Assembly: GCA_018052735.1 (NCBI GenBank)
Contig: JAGPMT010000009.1
Location: 1-64,000 of the forward strand
Direction: 5' to 3'
Length of the DNA stretch: 64,000 nt
Origin: Phycisphaerae bacterium
GTDB lineage: Bacteria > Planctomycetota > Phycisphaerae > Sedimentisphaerales > Anaerohalosphaeraceae
In this document: in pieces, positions 27,904-35,381 of the stretch
Layout of the letters: every line of letters starts with the position of its first letter
How positions within the stretch are numbered: position 1 is the stretch's first letter
Position numbers and translations under genes: made by a program
Notes under the pieces: generated by a model
Told to the model about the DNA's origin: nothing
Database searches by the model: none
What the model saw: only the letters and a program-made list of their open reading frames with translations

Positions 27904-27951
27904 GTGTCTGAAAGCCTGCCGAAAGCAGCGGGCTTAAATCGCTTCAGACAC
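27904..27951. repeat. Branched inverted repeat between proS and DUF4416 gene
   Basis: The outer arms GTGTCTGAA (27904-27912) and TTCAGACAC (27943-27951) are exact reverse complements. Inside them a second hairpin can form (AGCC/GGCT around TGC-CGAAA-GCA). It lies about 80 bases after the proS stop codon. It could end or stabilise the proS transcript, although no T tract follows on the minus strand. Confidence 0.5.
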
Positions 27952-28032
27952 ATTCCATTTTTCAGAATTACAAACACAACTGAATAAACATAATCTCTTT
28001 TCGGCAAAACCATCAGGGGGCCGTCTTATCAT

Positions 28033-29775
28033 TTAATTTTTGACAGCATTGAGTTTGTCTTTCATCCGGCTGACAATTTGAGCCACCTCAGCGGCGGCGG
28101 TATCCAGCGGCAGGGTTGTGCAATCCGAATCGCAGCGGCGTTTACATTCTACCCGGCCTTCCGCCAAGGTTTTCTTGCCGATAGTAATGCGAATCGGAAT
28201 GCCCAAAAGATCCGCATCCTTGAACTTGACGCCTGCCCGAATATCCCTGTCATCCAGCAGCACTTCTACTCCTGCCTCCAGAAGCTGCTGATAAATCCTC
28301 TCAGCGGCGGCGGTTACTTCTTCTTCCTGTCCGGCCGGGGTAACAATCACCTCCCACGGGGCTATGGTGATAGGCAGAATCATCCCGTCTTTGTCATGGC
28401 CGATTTCAATGGCTGAGGCAATAATGCGGTTGATGCCGATGCCGTAGCAGCCCATCAGCGGGTATTTCTCCTTGCCGTCGGCATCCACATATTTCACATC
28501 CAGTTTACGGGTGTATTTATCGCCCAGTTTGAAGACCTGCCCAACCTCAATGCCCCGCTTGAACAGAAGTTTTTTGCCTTCGAAGGTATCGCCTTCGACA
28601 GCGTTGCGGATGTCAGCCACCCGTATATGCGCTCCTTCGAGCGGAAAATCGCGGCCGGGGACAACATTCATAATATGGTAATCGGTTTTATTAGCCCCGG
28701 TCGCCCCGACGGCCATCGCCGCAACGCCGTAGTCGATAAAGACCTTGGCGGCTTTGCCGCAAAGCCCCACCGGCCCGGCAAAGCCTACCGCCGCACCCGT
28801 TAGTTCCACAATCGCTGCTTCATCGGCCATTTCAATATGAGCCCCGTCCATCAGACGGGTCAGTTTTTCCGTATTGACCTCATGGTCACCCCGTACCAGC
28901 GCCAGAATGACGCCCTCGGGAGACTTGTAAATCAGGGTTTTGATCAGCTGATGCGGCTTGACCTTCATATAGGCACACGCATCGTCAATCCTGCCGGCCT
29001 TGGGGGTATAAAAATCCTCGACCGGACCGACCGGAACAGGCGGCTGCTTGGGCAGCGGGTCAACAGGGGCCTTTTCAATATTCCATGCCTGCCTGTTGTC
29101 GGCGGTATAGACGATGATATCTTCGCCGCTGGCACAGGGCACTGTAAACTGATGCGAGCCGGTACCGCCCATCTCCCCCGACTCTGCCAGCACAATTACA
29201 TACTCCAGCCCGCACCGTTCAAACACCCGGCAGTAGGCGTGATACATATCCATATAGGTCTTGTGCAGGCATTTCTCGCTGGTATGGAAGCTGTATGCAT
29301 CCTTCATAATAAATTCGCGGGACCGCAGGACGCCGAACCGCGGCCGGAACTCATCCCGGTACTTGGTGTTAATTTGATACAGATTCATCGGGAGCTGCTT
29401 GTATGATTTGATTTCGCCGGCTGCCAAATAGGTGAAGCCCTCTTCGGCTGTCGGCGACAGCACATTGCCCCGCCCGTGGCGGTCAACGAAGGTGCCCAAG
29501 GTCTGGCCATAGTCGATATCGCGGCCGGTCTGCTGCCACAGTTCCAGCGGCTGAACAACCGGCATAATGATTTCCTGCGCGCCGGTCCGGTTCATTTCCT
29601 CCCGGACAATCTGCATCACCTTGGCCAGCATCCGCTGGCCGGCCGGCAGATAAATATACGTGCCGCTGGCCAGCTTGCGCATCAGGCCGGCACGAATCAT
29701 AAGCTGATGACTTGGTATTTCCGCATCTGCGGGCACTTCTTTGACAGTCGGTATCAGAGTCTTACTATAACGCAT
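28033..29775 (-). CDS. proS: Prolyl-tRNA synthetase (bacterial type)
   Basis: This 580-residue class II synthetase charges tRNA-Pro. The N-terminal catalytic core shows MRKLASGTYIYLPAGQRML, then AQEIIMPVVQPLELWQQTGR (motif 1 region) and KYRDEFRPRFGVLRSREFIM (motif 2). An inserted editing domain of the YbaK type occupies about 235-390 (HQLIKTLIYKSPEGVILAL). Motif 3 (GCYGIGINRIIAS) and the anticodon-binding domain (WEVIVTPAG to DDRDIRAGVKFKDADLLG) complete the chain. This layout is the bacterial ProS form rather than the archaeal/eukaryotic one. It starts 17 bases after aroB and is probably the last gene of a sigma-apt-aroB-proS run. Confidence 0.96.
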   Translation of the reverse strand: MRYSKTLIPTVKEVPADAEIPSHQLMIRAGLMRKLASGTYIYLPAGQRMLAKVMQIVREEMNRTGAQEIIMPVVQPLELWQQTGRDIDYGQTLGTFVDRHGRGNVLSPTAEEGFTYLAAGEIKSYKQLPMNLYQINTKYRDEFRPRFGVLRSREFIMKDAYSFHTSEKCLHKTYMDMYHAYCRVFERCGLEYVIVLAESGEMGGTGSHQFTVPCASGEDIIVYTADNRQAWNIEKAPVDPLPKQPPVPVGPVEDFYTPKAGRIDDACAYMKVKPHQLIKTLIYKSPEGVILALVRGDHEVNTEKLTRLMDGAHIEMADEAAIVELTGAAVGFAGPVGLCGKAAKVFIDYGVAAMAVGATGANKTDYHIMNVVPGRDFPLEGAHIRVADIRNAVEGDTFEGKKLLFKRGIEVGQVFKLGDKYTRKLDVKYVDADGKEKYPLMGCYGIGINRIIASAIEIGHDKDGMILPITIAPWEVIVTPAGQEEEVTAAAERIYQQLLEAGVEVLLDDRDIRAGVKFKDADLLGIPIRITIGKKTLAEGRVECKRRCDSDCTTLPLDTAAAEVAQIVSRMKDKLNAVKN

Positions 29776-29792
29776 ACGTTGTCTTTCCTGTT

Positions 29793-30902
29793 TTAATAAA
29801 GCTGACTGACAGTTTCTTTAACAATCCCGGTTGGAACATCTGCCGCCCACTGGCCGTCTTTGCACCACACCTGCCCCAGCGATTCAAGCAGCACAAACCG
29901 CGGCCATTGTCCGACGGCCTTTTTGTCCATTTTCAGCAGGTCGAGAATCCTCTCTTTTTTCAGATTGGCCGGTATCTTCGCCGGCATTTGGAGTTTCCTC
30001 AAAAGCGTTTCGATGCGTTCCAGCCGGCTATCGCGGACCAGTCCCATTGCCTTTTCAATGCGGCCGGCGGCTTTCATTCCGATGGCCACGCATTCGCCGT
30101 GCAGAAGACCAAAACCGCTGGCCGCTTCGACGGCGTGGCCGATGGTATGCCCGTAATTCAAAATCCGGCGTTTGTTCTTCTCCGTCGGGTCTTCCTGCAC
30201 AACCGACGCCTTGATCCGGCAATTGGTCATAGCCATATATTCAAGCATCGACAGGTCTTTTTTGAGAATCGCATCGATATTGTTTTCAAGATATTCAAAA
30301 TACACAGCATCGGCGATAGCGGCGTGCTTAACAGACTCGACCAGCCCTGCACGGTACTGGCGGTCATCCAGCGTCAGCAGCGTTTTGACATCAATATAAA
30401 CCGCCGCTGGATGCCAAAAGACACCAAAGGCGTTTTTGCTGACAGAGCTGTCCACACCGGTTTTGCCGCCAATGGCTGAGTCGGCTTGAGCCACAGCAGT
30501 GGTGGGAATCTGGATAACCGGCACACCCCGTTTGAAAATCGCTGCCGCAAAGCCGGCAATGTCGCCCACCGTCCCCCCGCCCAGCGCTGCAACAACCGTA
30601 TCCCGGCCAAGCCGCTCCTTTTCCATCGCCTCAACAATCGCCGCAACCGTCTGGATATGCTTGGATGCCTCTCCGGCCGGCTCAATCACATACATTGGCG
30701 CCGCGGCAGTCCCCAGCAGCGTTTTCAAATGCCCCGCCTCGGCCACTGCCGCATCCGTAACAACAAACGGTGAACAGTTGGGCCACCGGCGTCGAATATC
30801 CGCCCACACATCCGCCAATATCCCCTGCCCGACGGCAATCGTATAGCATCCCGCTTCAGCCGCCGGAATTCGGACATCCAGTGTTTGTATCGGCTTGCTC
30901 AT
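29793..30902 (-). CDS. aroB: 3-dehydroquinate synthase
   Basis: This enzyme converts DAHP to 3-dehydroquinate, the second step of the shikimate pathway. Signatures are the NAD-binding GGGTVGDIAGFAAAIFKRG, the catalytic-site QIPTTAVAQADSAIGGKTGV, and the metal-binding histidine segments NYGHTIGHAVEAASG and LLHGECVAIGMKAA. The ATG at 30902 (MSKPIQTLDV) gives 369 residues, close to the family length. The frame extends eight codons further to a TTG at 30926, but this would overlap the apt gene and has no better ribosome site. It sits between apt (14 bases upstream) and proS (17 bases downstream). Confidence 0.95.
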   Translation of the reverse strand: MSKPIQTLDVRIPAAEAGCYTIAVGQGILADVWADIRRRWPNCSPFVVTDAAVAEAGHLKTLLGTAAAPMYVIEPAGEASKHIQTVAAIVEAMEKERLGRDTVVAALGGGTVGDIAGFAAAIFKRGVPVIQIPTTAVAQADSAIGGKTGVDSSVSKNAFGVFWHPAAVYIDVKTLLTLDDRQYRAGLVESVKHAAIADAVYFEYLENNIDAILKKDLSMLEYMAMTNCRIKASVVQEDPTEKNKRRILNYGHTIGHAVEAASGFGLLHGECVAIGMKAAGRIEKAMGLVRDSRLERIETLLRKLQMPAKIPANLKKERILDLLKMDKKAVGQWPRFVLLESLGQVWCKDGQWAADVPTGIVKETVSQLY

Positions 30903-30916
30903 TTTCCCATTCACTA

Positions 30917-31444
30917 TCAATAGCAAATTACCGTATGAAGAACATACGGTTTCAGCTGCTGTCGTCCATTCAGTCCCGACAGCTCAATTAAAAATGTCAG
31001 TCCCGCTATGGTTCCGCCGAGCTTTTCAATCAGCTTGCAGGCCGCGGCCATGGTCCCGCCGGTAGCCAGCAGGTCATCGACCATCAGCACCTTCATTCCC
31101 GGCCGTATAGCATCGGTATGGACTTCCACAACATCCCTGCCGTATTCCAGCCCGTAGCTGACCGATTCGGTATGAAAAGGCAGCTTGCCTTTCTTGCGGA
31201 TAGGCACAAATCCGGCTCCCAGCGTCCGAGCCACCGCCGAGCCAAAAATAAAACCCCGTGCCTCCACCGCCGCAACAACATCTATTCCCTTGTCAGCAAA
31301 CGGCGCCGCAAGCGCCTCAATGGCCTGTGCCAACGCCTGCGGGTGAGCCAGCAGCGGCGTAATATCCCGAAACAAAATCCCCGGTTTGGGAAAATCCGGA
31401 ATCTCCCGAATAAACGCTTTCAATTCGCCTGCTTGAGCCGGCAT
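30917..31444 (-). CDS. apt: Adenine phosphoribosyltransferase
   Basis: This 175-residue type I phosphoribosyltransferase salvages adenine to AMP using PRPP. The N-terminal FIREIPDFPKPGILFRDITPLL is the typical Apt hood region. AVEARGFIFGSAVA and IRKKGKLP follow, and the PRPP loop is VLMVDDLLATGGTM (about 120-133). Length equals that of bacterial Apt. The start codon ATG is preceded by a moderate ribosome site (GTGAGGAACC). It lies between the primary-type sigma gene, from which a strong terminator separates it, and aroB. Confidence 0.96.
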   Translation of the reverse strand: MPAQAGELKAFIREIPDFPKPGILFRDITPLLAHPQALAQAIEALAAPFADKGIDVVAAVEARGFIFGSAVARTLGAGFVPIRKKGKLPFHTESVSYGLEYGRDVVEVHTDAIRPGMKVLMVDDLLATGGTMAAACKLIEKLGGTIAGLTFLIELSGLNGRQQLKPYVLHTVICY

Positions 31445-31466
31445 CGCTGGTTCCTCACTTTCTGCA

Positions 31467-31502
31467 ACAAAAAAAGGCGGGCGTTCCTACGAACCCCGCC
31501 TT
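31467..31502 (-). terminator. Rho-independent terminator after sigma-70 gene
   Basis: Read on the minus strand, an AAGGCGGG...CCCGCCTT stem (8 base pairs, 13-base loop) is followed by a run of seven T. It lies about 25 bases after the sigma factor stop codon and before apt. The sigma gene can thus be transcribed separately from apt-aroB-proS, with some read-through possible. Confidence 0.85.
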
Positions 31503-31527
31503 ATCGGCTGTCTGCATCGGTCTCTGA

Positions 31528-32337
31528 TTACGTTGTCAGCAACGCATTGAGCTGGGCAAGGGCATTTCTCTGCAATTGACGAACGCGCTCCCGCGTTAGT
31601 CCCAGTTTTTCGCCGATTTGCTTGAGGGTCAGCGGTTCCTGACCACCCAGACCAAACCGCAATCGAAGCACCTCGGCTTGGCGGGTATCCATCTGATCCA
31701 GCAATTCCAGAGCCCGTTCCAACTGCTCATTGGTGCCAAGGTCATCTTCCGGGCTTATGATTGTATCATCTTCTACGGCTTCGTCAAGGCCGGCATTCTG
31801 TTCTGTCGGTTCATGCTGAAATCCAGAATCCACCACCGCTACAATTTCACGAATGGCCTGCGCCTTGCGAACCGGCACACTCATGGCTTTTGCCATTTCA
31901 TCCAAATCCGGCACCCGACCCAAGCGGGTTTCCAGCTCAGCATAGACCTGCCGCCATTGATTGATTAACTCGACCATATAGGTCGGAATATGAATCGGCT
32001 GTGAATTGCTTAAAATAGCCCGCTTTATGGACTGTTTGACCCACCAGGCCGAATAGGTGCTGAATCGGACGCCGTGTTCCGGATCAAATGTGTCCACAGC
32101 CCGCATCAAACCCAGATTGCCCTCTTCAATCAAATCCCCCAAAGTCAGACCATGACCGGAAAATTTTTTTGCGATATTTACAACCAGCCGGAGATTACTT
32201 CGAATCAATTGTTCCCGAGCTTGCGGATCGTTTTCTTCCCGAACCGCCTTAGCCAAGGCCTTTTCTTCTTCCCAGCTGAGCAAAGGGGCATCATCAATTT
32301 CTTTGAGATATTCTTTTATTGCTGCATCAAAAGCCAT
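31528..32337 (-). CDS. Primary-type (group 1/2) RNA polymerase sigma-70 factor
   Basis: This 269-residue sigma factor lacks region 1.1 but has the rest: region 1.2 (IKEYLKEIDDAPLLSWEEE), region 2 (NLRLVVNIAKKFSGHGLTLGD, EEGNLGLMRAVDTFDPEHG and FSTYSAWWVKQSIKRAI for -10 recognition and melting), region 3 (about 120-175) and region 4 with LKQIGEKLGLTRERVRQLQR contacting -35. Its near-consensus region 2.4 indicates recognition of ordinary -10 boxes. The short length and missing acidic N-terminus suggest a group 2 (RpoS/SigA-like) factor rather than the essential RpoD, though in planctomycetes this cannot be decided from sequence. Its leader carries two hairpins (see 32390-32441). Confidence 0.92.
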   Translation of the reverse strand: MAFDAAIKEYLKEIDDAPLLSWEEEKALAKAVREENDPQAREQLIRSNLRLVVNIAKKFSGHGLTLGDLIEEGNLGLMRAVDTFDPEHGVRFSTYSAWWVKQSIKRAILSNSQPIHIPTYMVELINQWRQVYAELETRLGRVPDLDEMAKAMSVPVRKAQAIREIVAVVDSGFQHEPTEQNAGLDEAVEDDTIISPEDDLGTNEQLERALELLDQMDTRQAEVLRLRFGLGGQEPLTLKQIGEKLGLTRERVRQLQRNALAQLNALLTT

Positions 32338-32718
32338 AGATTTACTCCTACCGTGCGTCTCAATCGAAATTTGGAAATTGTCTGCACAAGGCCCTTTTTT
32401 ATAGGGCCGACAGGGTCTGCTGTTTTGTCCAGCAAACCCTGCGGTTTATATCGACTGAATCGTGCATGCAGTTAACCGTCGGCCGCCCTTTTCTTTCAGT
32501 AATTCTGTATAGAATCTTCCATATTATCTTAACGTCTCCAATATTTACCTTTCGCCGCATACACCATTTTTCAGAAATACGATGTTCCATGGCCATCCCA
32601 AGCTTATCTTGAAAAACAGTTGACAGACAAGATAGTCAGTGATAACCTTTGAATTTAGAGAAAATCGTAAAGGAAAGTCCGGATATAGAAAATAACAATT
32701 CGATTGGGAGACATTGCA
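32338..32718. other. Divergent intergenic region between sigma-70 and SH3-protein genes
   Basis: This 381-base stretch separates two divergently transcribed genes and must contain both promoters. Two adjacent stem-loops occupy 32390-32441. An AT-rich stretch near 32570-32710 precedes the plus-strand gene. The open frame running through here on the minus strand is the shadow of the SH3 gene. No RNA family was recognised. Confidence 0.5.
32390..32441 (-). promoter_or_regulatory. Two tandem stem-loops in the leader region of the sigma-70 gene
   Basis: GGCCCT/AGGGCC (32390-32395 with 32403-32408) forms a six-pair hairpin. Two bases further, CAGGGT/ACCCTG (32411-32416 with 32436-32441), extended by TGCTG/CAGCA across one mismatch, forms a larger one. 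They lie 53-104 bases upstream of the sigma start codon, so they would be in its 5' leader if transcription starts above 32441. A regulatory role is inference. Confidence 0.45.
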
Positions 32719-34023
32719 ATGTATTCCACAAGAATGTTGATTTATGCAATTCTGCTGATGTCCCTGATGGTTCCATTTGCACCGGCAGCCCCGGATGCAT
32801 CTGTTCCGCAGGTGGCAGGCAAGCCGGCCAATGTTCAATATCCGTTCATCGCAGAGGTTACAGGCAATAATGTCTATATACGCTCCGGCAAAGGGCCGCT
32901 TTACTATCATTGCGGCAAACTGAATATCGGAAACACCGTTACCGTCGTTGAAGATGCCGACGGCTGGTCTAAAATTGTCCCGCCGGAAGGGTGTTATTCG
33001 TGGATCCACAAGGACTATGTCAAGGTTTCGGCCGGCTCGAACAAAGGCGAGGTAATCGGCGAAAACGTCCGTGTGTGGGCCGGTTCGGACTTTATAGAGG
33101 CCTCCCGTTCGGACAGCATGCAGGTCAAACTCAATAAAAATAAAGACCAGATTGATGAAGACGACTTTGTCGAACTGCTTTCCGATCAGCCCGAAAACAG
33201 CGCCTACTACAAAATCAAGCCGCCGGCGGGAGCTTTCCTGTGGGTCAGCAGTGAATTCCTGAAGTATGTCGGCCCTCTGGTGCACAAAACACCGGTCGCT
33301 GTGCCCCCTCGTCCTGATGCCAACGAAGTCCTGCCTCCCGCGGAAGAAAAAACCGTTCCGGCATTCAGCAATTTGACTCCCCAAGAACCTTCTGCCCAAG
33401 CCGCCGGTGTTCAGGAGCCGGCCGCTAAGGAAGCTGCTGCGCCGACACCGCCTGCACCCAAGCCAGTAACAAAGGAATCGGTGCTTCTCAAGCAGTGCTA
33501 CGAATTGTCGGCCCAGATTGACCAGCAGCTCAAAAAACCCCTCAGCGAACAGAACTACGCTGACATCTCCAAATCGCTGGAAGCCATCAAAAACGACCCC
33601 GAAGCCGGCAAAGCCGCATCCTACTCGCAAATTCTGCTGGAGCGCATCGCCCGCTACGAACTGGCCATCCGCGTAACCGATATCGTCAAGCAGCAGGATG
33701 AAGCGCTGGCAGCTGCCAAAGAACAGATTGAAAAAGCCCATCAGGCCCAGCTCAGCAGGCTGCCCAAGACGCTGGAATTCCTCTTTGTCGGCACGCTGAA
33801 ACCTTCGTATGTTTATACCGACAAGACCGGCCAGAAGCGGTATGTTCTGATGGACGGCTCCGGCAAAATTCTCTGCTATGTTACCGCCGCTTCACCCGAA
33901 ATTGCCGCACGGCTTGAACAGGCCGTCGATACGCAAATCGGCATTCGCGGCAATATTGTCAGCAATTCCAAGGCACTGGTTACGCTGGTTTCTGCCACAG
34001 CTGTGGAAGCAATGCCTCAGTAA
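32719..34023 (+). CDS. Exported SH3-domain protein of unknown function
   Basis: The ATG at 32719, preceded by GGGAG, gives 434 residues; the TTG at 32704 is less likely. A signal peptide (MLIYAILLMSLMVPFAPAAP) is followed by two bacterial SH3-like modules. The first reads NVYIRSGKGPLYYHCGKL then GWSKIVPPEGCYSWIHKDYV, and the second EVIGENVRVWAGS to GAFLWVSSEFLKYV. Next come a Pro/Ala/Glu-rich linker (about 200-265), a helical region (about 270-355) and a small C-terminal beta domain (YVLMDGSGKILCYVTA). Such proteins usually bind peptidoglycan or other cell-wall polymers in the periplasm; that role is inferred. It is followed closely by a terminator and is probably a single-gene unit. Confidence 0.72.
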   Translation: MYSTRMLIYAILLMSLMVPFAPAAPDASVPQVAGKPANVQYPFIAEVTGNNVYIRSGKGPLYYHCGKLNIGNTVTVVEDADGWSKIVPPEGCYSWIHKDYVKVSAGSNKGEVIGENVRVWAGSDFIEASRSDSMQVKLNKNKDQIDEDDFVELLSDQPENSAYYKIKPPAGAFLWVSSEFLKYVGPLVHKTPVAVPPRPDANEVLPPAEEKTVPAFSNLTPQEPSAQAAGVQEPAAKEAAAPTPPAPKPVTKESVLLKQCYELSAQIDQQLKKPLSEQNYADISKSLEAIKNDPEAGKAASYSQILLERIARYELAIRVTDIVKQQDEALAAAKEQIEKAHQAQLSRLPKTLEFLFVGTLKPSYVYTDKTGQKRYVLMDGSGKILCYVTAASPEIAARLEQAVDTQIGIRGNIVSNSKALVTLVSATAVEAMPQ

Positions 34024-34048
34024 AAACGAACAAAACAGACAGCCCAAC

Positions 34049-34081
34049 AGCCCCGGCGACTCAGGCGACGGGGCTTTTTTA
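34049..34081 (+). terminator. Rho-independent terminator after SH3-protein gene
   Basis: AGCCCCG (34049-34055) pairs with CGGGGCT (34069-34075) and is followed by a run of T, 25 bases after the stop codon. It overlaps the stop of the convergent flavoprotein gene. Confidence 0.85.
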
Positions 34082-35320
34082 TTTCAGCCGGGCACAGCCG
34101 GCGGCTTTCATTCCCGCCAATGCACCCGTTGAAAAAGCAATCTGCAGATTATACCCCCCGCAGGGACCATCGACATCAATCACTTCGCCTGCAAAAAACA
34201 ACCCCTCGCACAGCCGCGACTGCATCGTCCTGAAATCAATCTGGCTGCGGCAGATTCCGCCGCGAGTCACTGTTGCCTTCTCCAACGGCGCACAGCGAAT
34301 TGCCGTCAGCGGCATAGCGCTAAGCAGTTCGACCAACCGCCGCCGCTGCTGGCGGCGTAGATGGCCGGCACAAACCGGTTCATCTGCCGCCGTCATCTCC
34401 TGCAAAAGCTCGCCGATCCGCCGCGGCAACCGCAGCGACAAAATCCCCGCAAGGTCTTTTTGGGGATGTTCTGCGCAATGCCGGATGATTTGTGCTTCCA
34501 GCATTTCAGCAGTGCAATCGGGGCAGAAATTCAGCCAAAGCGGGACGGAATTGCCCCGCCGGAGAGTTTCGGCGGCAGCCCGGCTGACATCAAAGGCCGC
34601 CGGTCCTCCGATGCCGTCGGCTGTAAACACAGCCGCACCCGTGACAGTCTGCCTTTTGCCGCCCAGCTGCATCCGAATTGATACCCGTTCCAAACTGATG
34701 CCCTGCAGCCGGCCCGGCCATGGCTGACTGCATACAACCGGACATAATATCCCTATCGGCTCTATAACTGTATGACCGAAGGTCTCGGCAAGCTTATACC
34801 CGTCGCCGGTCGAGCCCGTCTGCGGCCATGAAGCCCCGCCGGCGGCAATCACCACACACTTGCAGGCATAGGACGCCTGTGCTGTTTTAATCTGAAAGCC
34901 CCCTGTGTTTTTGGAAACCTCCGCGACCCGTGCACCGTAATAAACGGCTGCGCCGCAGCGGTTGACTTCGCCTAAAAGAATCCTGAGGACATCCTCCGCA
35001 CAGCCCCTGCGCGGAAAAATGCAGCCGTCGGGTTCAGCCGCTGTCTCCAGCCCGCGCCGGGCGAAGAAATCGATTAAATCAGCCGGACGGAGCGCATAAA
35101 AAGCATGCCGCAGGGTATTGCCGAAGGGATGACAGGCCTTGATGAAATCATCTATGCTGCCGGTGTGCGTCAAATTGCACCGTCCGCCGCCCGTCAGCAG
35201 CAGTTTTTTGCCGGCAGCCGAATTTTTCTCGAAAACACAGGTCTTGGCGCCGGCCTGTGCCGCATAGACAGCCGCCATCAGACCCGCTGCTCCTGCCCCG
35301 ATAATAGCTACATCAAACAT
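34079..35320 (-). CDS. HI0933/YhiN-family FAD-dependent oxidoreductase
   Basis: This 413-residue flavoprotein begins MFDVAIIGAGAAGLMAAVYA, a classic FAD-binding Rossmann motif. KKLLLTGGGRCNLTHTG follows, the signature of the HI0933-like (BaiN/YhiN) family. Further family segments are FPRRGCAEDVLRIL, VIAAGGASWPQTGSTGDGY, and near the end ATVTRGGI and VDGPCGGYNLQIAFSTGALAG. The upstream part of the open frame, to 35434, is rejected because it overlaps the AsmA-like gene and lacks conservation. The physiological substrate of most family members is unknown. It lies 61 bases after the AsmA-like gene on the same strand and is likely co-transcribed with it. Confidence 0.9.
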   Translation of the reverse strand: MFDVAIIGAGAAGLMAAVYAAQAGAKTCVFEKNSAAGKKLLLTGGGRCNLTHTGSIDDFIKACHPFGNTLRHAFYALRPADLIDFFARRGLETAAEPDGCIFPRRGCAEDVLRILLGEVNRCGAAVYYGARVAEVSKNTGGFQIKTAQASYACKCVVIAAGGASWPQTGSTGDGYKLAETFGHTVIEPIGILCPVVCSQPWPGRLQGISLERVSIRMQLGGKRQTVTGAAVFTADGIGGPAAFDVSRAAAETLRRGNSVPLWLNFCPDCTAEMLEAQIIRHCAEHPQKDLAGILSLRLPRRIGELLQEMTAADEPVCAGHLRRQQRRRLVELLSAMPLTAIRCAPLEKATVTRGGICRSQIDFRTMQSRLCEGLFFAGEVIDVDGPCGGYNLQIAFSTGALAGMKAAGCARLK

Positions 35321-35381
35321 TGCTGTTGTGCATTCAAAAGTTCGGTAAATGCGTCTCCCAAAACCAGCTGCCTCACCGGCC

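Noticed and set aside
32545-33741. 398-residue minus-strand frame opposite the SH3 gene
   Set aside because: The plus strand encodes a signal peptide and SH3 modules with a ribosome site and terminator; the minus-strand frame is rich in Phe/Leu/Gly repeats and has none.
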